Source: Paracamarosporium sp. OC-R06-R3 (taxonomy: Eukaryota; Ascomycota; Dothideomycetes; Pleosporales; Didymosphaeriaceae). Taken from it: a stretch of 64,000 bases of DNA. Below are positions 55,713 through 64,000 of this stretch, one piece after another. The notes beneath the pieces are model-generated. The model was not told the DNA's origin, made no database searches, and worked only from the letters and a program-made list of their open reading frames with translations. Numbering within the stretch: position 1 is the stretch's first letter; every line of letters starts with the position of its first letter. The stretch covers positions 124,001-188,000 of the forward strand of contig JACVRA010000109.1 in the NCBI GenBank assembly GCA_019828545.1, written 5' to 3'. The translations under genes were made by a program, and so were the position numbers.

Positions 55713-56974
55713 GTGTTGGAGTAGGATAACATAGCCCGGCCGATAAAAGCACTTGAAGGTGTTTTCACAAAACTTGATCTATCCTACATATAAATGATCA
55801 CAAACTGAAATTTCATAAAAGAATACTTGTGCCTGGCTCGGTGGTAATGTGTCTAGCGTGCTTATTAAGACTGTCAATGCCCTACGTGCGGCACTGCATT
55901 GCACTCTCGTTTTGCTACCCATGAACAGGATCCTTGTTTTATGCTGTACCGACATTCCGTTTCTCGGTTAGGATTTCCTAGTTTCGTTTTATCTCATATC
56001 GCGTATCGCCGAGCAGCAGGGTGTGCGGCATGCTTGCGGTGGCCAGCAGCGATGAGCTCGTACAAGGGTAGGCAGTACTGCATGAGATTGCTTTTCGGAA
56101 CGCGCGATGTTGTACTCAACTCAACCTATCATATCTTTCAAGGTGGAGGCGTGCGCATTTTTCCGACGACTAAGGGCCCACTTCTATCCGGTCTGTACAA
56201 CGGATTGTCATCCATTACTAACGACGCACGAAAACCCTACCGGCTATAGTAACCTTAACCAAGACTCATCTCGCGTATAGATGCAGACGATGCTGCAGGA
56301 CCGCTGAGCGATGGATATTAGGCGGGTGAGTAATGGCTGACGAGCACGGAATTACGGCGATCCACAATGCAAGAGCCGCACGTGAGAGCTGGGGTTCGGG
56401 TTGGGCGACAGCCTCAAGCGAGGCGCTACCTAGAACACTTCCAACCTTAATGCGAGCTTTGCTACACGAGGAAGTTTATTAAACACCATTTTGGGCTAGG
56501 CATACCGTTGAGATTGTCGTTCGTATTCTTCCTGTATTTGAGAAGTCTTTGCCCCGTAGACTAGCGGTCCTGCGTGAAGAATAGACTGTTAGCGCACGAC
56601 AAGTCGAGATAGGCGTGGCCAATTAGATTGAAGGCTAGAGAGGAGAACATGACGAAGCGGTTAGTCACTATGGGAGTTTTATCTCGTATGCACATGTTTT
56701 TACGGGGGTGTTGTGCAAGTTACACCGACTATCCACAAAGTTGACGCGGCAGGGGTGGATGAAGAGGTAAGATTGGCGGGATTGGCGAGATTCTGGACTT
56801 GGTGCCATCCGGCTCGATTACGGAATGCTTTGAGGAGACAATTTTGAGAGGAGATGGAGCAGGACTGAAGAAGTATAAGAAGCGTTCTGTGTCCTCGATG
56901 AGCTGTTCATCACGCCACTTCAACAGCTTCTTCAGTATCCCAAAGGGTGATTGTGCAACAAGGAATCTTTCAAG
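55713..56974. other. Intergenic region, no gene supported
   Basis: About 1.3 kb. The frame at 55899-56249 has no domain. Nothing else is recognised. Confidence 0.45.
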
Positions 56975-57865
56975 ATGAAGTTTGGATCTAGCATCTTTCT
57001 CGCTGCCTTCGGCATTTTCAACGCTGTCCGCGGTGACGGTACGTCCTCATTGGGACACCCCATCAATATCTTGAACTAATATTGTCCAGCTGTTCCATGG
57101 GAGCGCTTGAACAAGAATGACTCTGTGAGTACACCGTTCATATCTTTTTACAGACACAAAACTGATTCATCCAGCTGCTCTTGATTCTCGATCTCCAAAT
57201 CGGCCTCTACCAGGTAGCTCGAGACTGGGACGCCACGCTCTATCGCGACAACATACTCGCCCATGCCGAGCTTGGGAAGCTTTTCGACCTCCCCATCGTG
57301 ATGACCACATCTGCTCAGCAAGGGCCCAATGGTCCCCTACCTAAGGAGATCCTGGACTTGTATCCCGATGCACCTCTGATCAAGCGCCAAGGCGAGGTTA
57401 AGTAAGTGATTTTTTTTTGTCCCTGCTTTTTACAATCAGATTGGGGCGTAAAAATAACACCCATCCAGTGCATGGGACAACGCCGAGTTCCGCGCCGCCA
57501 TCAAAGCAACAGGCAAGAAGCAGATCATTGTCGCGGGCATCACAACCGACGTCTGCACCGCCTTCCTCGCACTTTCTCTCCGCGCAGAAGGCTACTCTGT
57601 CTTCGCCAACATCGAGGCTAGCGGTACTTACTCTCAGCTTGTTCGCGACACTGCCAATGCGCGCATGCAGGACGCAGGTGTGCAGCTCGTCAGCATGTTC
57701 TCCATTGTGTGCGATCTGATGCGCGATTGGAGGAACGTTCCGGGTGCAAAGGAAGTTCTGCCTTACCTTGATCGCTACCTCCCCGTGTACGGATACTTGG
57801 CAAGGGGTCACGCAGCGGCGATTGAGAATGGAACGGTTATTCCTGGCGAGGCGGATTTAATTTAA
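56975..57865 (+). CDS. Secreted isochorismatase-like cysteine hydrolase
   Basis: Four exons: 56975-57038, 57090-57124, 57175-57401 and 57469-57865, all in phase, 240 residues. Signal peptide MKFGSSIFLAAFGIFNAVRG. The family's catalytic triad is visible: Asp in LLLILDLQIGL, Lys in PLIKRQGEVNAWDN and Cys in GITTDVCTAFLAL. Overall length matches the single-domain isochorismatase-like (YcaC-type) hydrolases. Acts on an amide or ester outside the cell; secreted isochorismatases of plant pathogens have been linked to salicylate precursors, but this is not shown here. Confidence 0.88.
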
Positions 57866-58226
57866 ATTAGGAAAGAAAAGGGGCAGCTTGAAGTGATGGA
57901 AGTGATGGAAGTGAGTAGTTGAGTTGTGAAATTGTCTGGCGGGGCCGAAATGGGCATGTGAGCTATTAGAGATTAGTACAGTGAAATCGAATGTAGTCCC
58001 ACAAGCAGATTTCGAAAGAGGTCATTGGCGGCTGCAAAAACATTTATTACATCGCTGTAAGATAACAATTTGATCATTGCTCGAGCCAGCCTTCCCAGTA
58101 CTGCGAATCCCTTGAGATAAGGAAGAAGAAAAGCAAAAAGAAATCATCGTAAATGATCGTGGTTATCGGTAGCTGTGCCACTATACCAACGCAATCCACC
58201 CCAATAATGACTTGCATATGCCCCAT
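57866..58226. other. Convergent intergenic region
   Basis: 3' flanks of the isochorismatase-like and Ala-rich genes. Nothing else is seen. Confidence 0.5.
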
Positions 58227-59148
58227 TTAGGCTGGCACAAAGTTAACATTAGCCACGAAGCCAGAAAGAGCATTTGCTTGAGCCTCGAGCGTAGCAGACG
58301 CTTCAGCGACACTGGTGAATCCGATAGTCTTGAGTCCCGTGGCGAGCGTAACAATAGGAACAACGCTGGCTACAGCTGAGGCTGCAAGAGCTTTGATGGC
58401 TGCAATGATAATCGCTTTCTCAGCGTCGGTGAACGCGGTAAGTTCTGCGATAGCAATCAGCCAATGATATGTGGTCAGAGAGGATAGTGGGTGACGTACG
58501 GCTCTTGACGGCTGAAACGGTGGTTGCGATATTAGCTTGGAGGGCAGCGATAGCGGTTACTTGGGCGTTGATACTGAGTGTACGTTGGCAAAAGTCCAAG
58601 AGTAATAGATTTTGATTTGCTTACGCAACGATCAAGTTGGCTTGTTGTGCAGCAAGGTTCTGCTGATTGATCGAAAGAGCAATAGAACAGACTTTCTTCT
58701 CTAGATCGGTCGCCAGTTGCCACAAAGTCGTTGTAGCACTGTAAACGGCCTGGACAACTCCTATTGCAGGTTCAAGGTTAGGAGTTGTCAAAGTGATGTT
58801 CCCATTGAATTTAGCGTTGGCCACAGCTGTCGCATGTTAACGAATGTTGGTAGTTATCCTTCCGAGCAGCTCACCAATGGATTCGCCCTGGACAACGAGA
58901 GACTGTGTGGCGTTCCCAATAGATGCGGCAATAGCATTAAAGCCACTACCAGCTAAGACGTCTGGGACGCCCGGGAGCGGGAGCACAGGGATGCTAGGAA
59001 GGGTGAAGCCGGGAATTGGGGGAAGAACTAAGCCGGGAATAACCAAGCCAGAAGGTGTGGGAAGAACCGGCGCGGAAATTGTGGACAGAGTCGTTGCAGC
59101 TTGCACAGTGGCAAGCGCAAGGGAAAAGGCAGCCAAAATATAACGCAT
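58227..59148 (-). CDS. Secreted Ala-rich protein of unknown function
   Basis: Four exons: 59148-58875, 58826-58625, 58573-58500 and 58444-58227, giving 255 residues. Signal peptide MRYILAAFSLALATVQA, a Pro/Leu-rich stretch of short repeats (LVIPGLVLPPIPGFTLPSIP), then an all-helical Ala/Thr/Val-rich domain (INAQVTAIAALQANIATTV, AIIIAAIKALAASAVASVV) with a single visible Cys. It recalls hydrophobic-surface-binding or cell-wall proteins of fungi in composition, but no family assignment is safe. Likely secreted or wall-associated. Confidence 0.78.
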
Positions 59149-60827
59149 AGCGAAGGATATTTGATAATATATTCGAAAAATTATGGATAGTTGGATGGAG
59201 GTGTTATTGAGCTACTTGTGTTGAAATCGCTGTATATATAACTTCTTTTCGCCCAATACGGTACCGTTTTCCGAGTCAGCTATAGGAATCCGGCAGCCAG
59301 TATACCGGTAGTAAAGTATGACGAAGCCCTGGAATGAACCGTAGATGGGTCCAGATGACTTTTGTGGGCTACCTGCTGTTGTACGGACCTAAGACATGTT
59401 TGGAATGTCGCCATGAGCATTGGAATATCAATGCCTTGACCGTTTGCCGCCTCAAACGCATCGTAGCCATCTATAATGTGGAATGTCTAGAAATATGGGC
59501 AAGTATTGGCATTACTATTACAGCATGACGATATACTACAATTTTTGGCCACCAGCGCGTACAGACTTGACTAGAAGATCTGAACAACACGCCAGTTGGT
59601 TGCATTAGAAGATGTACGACGGTGTCTGACACTAGTATTTGGTAGGTCATAGCTAGTACGACTTTGTTCCTACAAAGACTTAAAGACATTGTTCCAAGTT
59701 CACGGAAGGAAAAGCCGAATTGGAAAGTAGGTACAGCCGGACACACGTCCGCCACCCAACCACGTAATCGCCCACGACAACTATGCCACCAAAAATTCTG
59801 GTAGCGCGCGTTTAGAATTAGCTATTAGAGGGATGTCTTCTTAGGCCATATGATAGGTTACCGGCTATGACACGAGTGGAGTGAATTCCTCACATTTCGG
59901 CAAGCCATCCTCTAGTTAGGTACGGCCCGCAGCCTGCTCACCGTCACGTAACACAAAGCTTGGATCCTCTTGAAATATCTAGTCTGTTGCTATGCTCTGG
60001 TATCATGTTTCCTTGTGCGATGATTACTCATATTTTCGAACCGCCCTGCCCGTCATGTGCTCCAACACCTTCGGGTTTCTCCGCCAACGACATCTTTGAC
60101 GTGCTTTTCAAAGCTCATTCCACTGATCCTTGCTTCTTCGCTCGTTCGGTGGGAGGGAAATTCGGCACCCAGGTCCCAATTGATCGGTATACATTGCAAG
60201 GGCAACGAACCAGATACTTCGAAAGTGGCACGCATGGGTTACATTGGGCAATTCTGCTAGTAAAGGTCTTAAAATCAGCGCCGAAGCACTATATGCGCAG
60301 TTTAAGCGAATACGTGAATGTAATCCGAGTTCACTGCGCAACACTGCGACTGCAAGACGAATCTCAGTCCCTCAGGCTAAATTTCTCCTCTGTCCAATTT
60401 CAGGTTGAGATACGTACAATATCCTGTATACAAAATCACAGAATCAAAAAGCCTCAAGAAAGCCGTGTCATGATATTACTACCTTGATTCTATTACCCTT
60501 TCCGGTATTCAATTTGTTCACCCAACCGTCACGCGTCACCGCAAGATGAAGGATCTAATGACGAGAGTACACATACCAGCAAACGAAGGTAAAGCACGCC
60601 AACATACATAACGCATCCCGAGGCTTGCTTATCACCAGCGCGTCCGTGTGATAGCTAGCTAATACTAGCAACAAGAAAATGGTGATATGATACTGCATAG
60701 AATTACACTCATTGAATATAGATCGCTCTTAAAGCAAGATATATGGAGCTCTCAATCATTTCTCTGTTAGCTCTGCCTACTTCCCATGTCCACCATAGCA
60801 AAATTAATCTCTCTCTAGCAAACGAAT
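59149..60827. other. Intergenic region, no gene supported
   Basis: About 1.7 kb. The frame at 59960-60487 contains a few Cys residues (CPSCAPTPSGFS) but has no convincing ATG context, domain or splice structure. Confidence 0.4.
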
Positions 60828-61301
60828 ATGTCTTACCGTCTAGACGAATCCATTATCTCAAATTTTCTCACCAATCACACCCAACCTCTTCAACTCTCTA
60901 CCCTCCCGTCAGACTCCTGCTCGCGGCAATGTCCCATCTGTCACGATCCTTACCACCCACAAAGCCCTCGTTACCTCCACCCGCTACACCCTGCGGACAC
61001 ACTAGAGTATCCTGTCCAAATTTGCAACCGCGGCTCATGCAGACACATCTTTGGTAGAATCTGTATCGAAAGACAAATTCGTGCAGGTCAGCCTTGGAGT
61101 CATGTGTGTCCCTTGTGCCGCGAGGAGTGGTTTCCAGCACCAAATGGCACGAGAACGGAGATTGTAAGATCATTAGACACTGTACTGAGCACATTGGAGC
61201 GGTTAGAACTACAGGGAGGGGAAGTCAGGGAGGAGTTGCAAGCCCTTGAGCACACATTGGATGCCATGAGAGATTTGCTAAACTCGCAACGATGGATATG
61301 A
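60828..61301 (+). CDS. Small RING-finger protein, 157 residues
   Basis: Intron-free. The RING domain covers about residues 34-105: CPICHDPY, a linker, CNRGSCRHIFGRICIERQI with the central Cys/His ligands, and CPLCREEWF. A coiled coil follows (VLSTLERLELQGGEVREELQ). Probably an E3 ubiquitin-ligase-type protein that may dimerise. It shares the CRHIFG and CR(E)SWF/EEWF features with the gene at 63033-63872, so the two are likely relatives. Confidence 0.75.
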   Translation: MSYRLDESIISNFLTNHTQPLQLSTLPSDSCSRQCPICHDPYHPQSPRYLHPLHPADTLEYPVQICNRGSCRHIFGRICIERQIRAGQPWSHVCPLCREEWFPAPNGTRTEIVRSLDTVLSTLERLELQGGEVREELQALEHTLDAMRDLLNSQRWI

Positions 61302-63032
61302 GATAGCTACAATATTCATACGTGGTACTAGCTAACATGGATTGGAAATCCGGCTGCTTGCGTTACCAACAACCTGGTACAAACCTGGGCGCAATGTAAA
61401 AGCATGCTCCAAAGAATGCTGCCCTATGTTGAACAAGGACGTGGATCTTGTAGTCTCGCCAGAATATTACCACAACCGCATTAGCGGCATCCTTAGTGTA
61501 GCTTTCCTCACATCCCATGTCTTTTACTTTGTACCATCATCTTTACAATGCGTCATAACTCGTTTGGCAACATGAGAAGTAGTACAGCTGTCTCAACTAT
61601 ATCACACACAAGGTACATTTCGTCAAGTGGTCGCCAATAACTAAACACATAATGGAAAAAATATCCCAAACGCCTATCATACCTCCGACGATCAAGAAGA
61701 ACGCATCCACGTTCCTTTCCCTAATAATTGAGGCACTTCAAAGAAGACCAACAAGTTTTCTCTCATCTAGGAGCACTTTTAGTGTTCTGATCTACCTGTG
61801 TCGGCTGTTGCTCACCACTCCCCAAGCGTAGTTCCAGCCTTTGATCGATGGTTCATGATTCTAGTAGAAAAGTGCCAGTCTCTGTTCAACTCTTTGTACG
61901 GTCATTTTAATCTGTTCAGTGCCCTCTTCCATTAAAAACGTGTTGAGTATTTGTCGAATGAAGTTAGTTGTTGAAGGATGGTTTTGATGTTGAGCGTTAC
62001 TACTACCCTGCCGCCCAACTCTTCCTTCGTAAATCCTTCAAGTGGTTGGTTGCGTGAGAGACGATTTCTGCATTAGCTCGTCCAGAGTAGGCCACCATTT
62101 CTAGCTATAGAATAGACATTTATTGTGACGCGCCCCGCGGCTGTTGATGTGTTTCTCTAGACATCGACGACCAAAATTATGGCGGCAGCACTTAATACTA
62201 CCTTCATCAGTCGCAGACGCATCGATGCACATAGCCCGTTGGTACGTATCTCCCGGGCTGTGACATCTCTTTTGAGGTTATACATATAGCTCAAAGCATG
62301 TAGGGCAATTTCTAGATTCGGCATCGAGACAGTCTAAGTACATGGGAGTTGTGAACAGCACGAACCCAGGCACTGGGGATGCAGATGTTTCTGAGTCAAT
62401 CTAGAGCCTTTTCATTTTAGCTGTTATGCGAAAGAGTACTGAGAGAATGAGTAGAACGGATGGAGTGATGAGTTGTAAGGTGCATTACTTCAGGGCGGCA
62501 AGCGTGACGTTTGTCTGCGGCCATGAAGTCGATCAAGTAATCGCAATGCGTTTACATGTCAAGTTACTGTAGATAATCATTGGAAGTGAATTAGTCGTGA
62601 ATGCTTTCATGTCGTTGAGAATTCACTTTCCACGTGTCTTTCGTTCGTTGGGGAAGGCTGACCATCAGTTGGACGACAATCGCCGCGTAACCAACACAAG
62701 CTACGCGTACATTAGTAGCAATTTTATAGCACAGAAACTTGTATCACTCTGCGATCGCATTTTAGCGATTGTTGATCATAACATTGAAGAGATCCCACTG
62801 CCGACGATCGCTTTAGTGCTCCCTAATTTGGACAGAAGAGCCATCTCACAGGCCCGGAGCTTCGTTTTCTGATCGGAAATATCATCAAGGTAGGCTCGTA
62901 ACTATGATCCCTGACAACGAACAAGGCATATCTGGGTTCAAATCCTGCCACATCAGAATTCAATATTGTCATGATGCATTAGAAAGCTTACAATAATAAT
63001 CTCTACCTATGTTGTACCATAGAATTTACCAT
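61302..63032. other. Intergenic region, no gene supported
   Basis: About 1.7 kb of AT-rich sequence. No coding, RNA or repeat feature is recognised; the frame at 62597-62872 has no support. Confidence 0.45.
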
Positions 63033-63872
63033 TTACTCAAGTCGCCTTCGTTGGCGAGGCTGTGCATCAGCATCTCCATCGCTAGATGAGCGTGGACTGT
63101 TCCCATGCCAGCCAATGCCTTCGACTGCAAGTTCCTCATCACTGATCCCCGTCGGTTGAACGAGCACTCGTCTACTGGTTGTAAAAACTTCACTTGCCCT
63201 TTCAGAACCCGGATCAGTCGTCAATTGGATCCCGGTGACTTCCATCTGACTGTTCCGCTGGATAGAAGAGTCGCTTGAATTACCTCTGCTGGAGTGGGCT
63301 TCTTCTTGATTGAGTGAACTCTCCGCCTCACTAGTCTCCTCGTTATCGCCATACTCGGTCACGCGCCCTTCCAGCATATTCCTGATTATTTCGCCTTCAT
63401 TAGCCTCTAGCGCTGCGGCGAGTTCATCCGCCACATCCTGGTTAGCCACCGTGATCTCGATATGAATTTCTCTCGTAGTATCGTTCAATGGCTCTGGAAT
63501 CATTCGCTTCTCAAACCACGACTCACGGCACATAGGGCATGTGTGTGAGAGTTGAATGTATCTTTCAAAGCAGTCTGCTCCGAAAATGTGTCGACAGTGA
63601 GGCAGATCCACTTGGATGGTTCGCTCGTGGGACGCAGAAACGTTTTCCCGGCATATAGGACAGTCAAACTCTGGAGAGTTGGAAGTGACAGAAATATACT
63701 GAGTGTGGAATTTTACAAAATCCACCAGCGGTCGAAAAGGTACAATGTGTTCCTCATGACTTAGTTCAACATCGGGAAGATCTAGATGTTCTCGAAGCTC
63801 TTCAGCAATCTCTTCGTTTCCCTCAATAATCATATAGGGATTTTCTTGGTTATCATGTTCGGTACCTTCCAT
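63033..63872 (-). CDS. RING-finger protein with acidic N terminus, 279 residues
   Basis: Intron-free. An acidic N terminus is followed by a RING domain at about residues 71-120: CPICRENV, LPHCRHIFGADCFERYI and CPMCRESWF. The C-terminal 150 residues are acidic and Ser-rich (disordered) and end in a basic cluster (QPRQRRRLE). Likely an E3 ligase-type protein, related to the gene at 60828-61301. The substrate is unknown. Confidence 0.75.
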   Translation of the reverse strand: MEGTEHDNQENPYMIIEGNEEIAEELREHLDLPDVELSHEEHIVPFRPLVDFVKFHTQYISVTSNSPEFDCPICRENVSASHERTIQVDLPHCRHIFGADCFERYIQLSHTCPMCRESWFEKRMIPEPLNDTTREIHIEITVANQDVADELAAALEANEGEIIRNMLEGRVTEYGDNEETSEAESSLNQEEAHSSRGNSSDSSIQRNSQMEVTGIQLTTDPGSERASEVFTTSRRVLVQPTGISDEELAVEGIGWHGNSPRSSSDGDADAQPRQRRRLE

Positions 63873-64000
63873 TGTTAGTTGCTGTGCATAGAAGTGAGAT
63901 ATTATGCTAGTGGTCGGTCTTTATGCAGTACCTATGTAATATTTGAGGAGTATCAGAGCCTTTATGATACAATCGTTATGATAAAATTATAAGTTTCCGG

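Noticed and set aside
56300..56350. GGCGGGTGAGTAATGG-like string resembling a bacterial 16S rRNA segment
   Set aside because: Only about 15 bases match and nothing on either side resembles rRNA; chance similarity.
59960..60487. 175-codon + strand open frame with a CPSC motif
   Set aside because: No ATG in good context, no second Cys pair at a zinc-binding distance and no homology recognised.
1..64000. CRISPR arrays, tRNA or rRNA genes, bacterial operons, intact transposons
   Set aside because: None was seen by eye; the DNA is eukaryotic and I found no spaced repeats, cloverleaf candidates or transposase frames. A covariance-model scan would be needed to exclude tRNAs.

Overview
The window is fungal nuclear DNA. 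Genes are split by short GT-AG introns (about 43-100 nt, many with a CTAAC/CTAAT-like branch site), genes lie on both strands without operons, and the protein families are typical of filamentous ascomycetes: Zn2Cys6 regulator, highly reducing polyketide synthase (HR-PKS), GMC oxidoreductase, DHA1 transporter, fructosamine-kinase-like protein. A Dothideomycete of the Pleosporales type is my best guess; that rests on general gene style, not on a marker gene.

Positions 0.7-19.2 kb look like one polyketide biosynthetic gene cluster: a Zn2Cys6 regulator, a DUF3237-like protein, a secreted GMC oxidoreductase, an FMO-type flavin monooxygenase with a C-terminal membrane anchor, an unrecognised multi-span membrane protein and a 2,330-residue HR-PKS (KS-AT-DH-degenerate MT-ER-KR-ACP). 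Two divergent pairs (DUF3237/GMC and FMO/membrane protein) share short intergenic regions. The likely scheme is that the PKS builds a reduced chain, the flavoenzymes oxidise it, and the regulator controls the set. I recognise no known product.

Positions 19.9-42 kb hold unrelated or housekeeping-like genes: an unknown protein behind an 8-bp minisatellite, a RING-like protein, a second RING/coiled-coil protein, a secreted Thr-rich protein, a fatty-acid desaturase-like protein, a secreted S10 carboxypeptidase, a secreted lysozyme-like (SLT) protein, a WD-repeat/coiled-coil protein with an in-frame stop, a small membrane protein and a large coiled-coil protein.

Positions 42.4-52.9 kb hold two diverged, inverted copies of a DHCR24-like FAD oxidoreductase around a broken fructosamine-kinase-like gene and a C-terminally altered DHA1 transporter, followed by an atypical SDR. 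A short sequence is shared upstream of both FAD copies.

Positions 54-64 kb are gene-poor: a secreted alpha/beta hydrolase, a secreted isochorismatase-like protein, a secreted Ala-rich protein and two more small RING proteins, separated by long stretches with nothing recognisable.

Three genes carry an in-frame stop explicable as a single C-to-T change at CpA (or G-to-A at TpG). That is the context favoured by repeat-induced point mutation, although these genes do not look repeated here.
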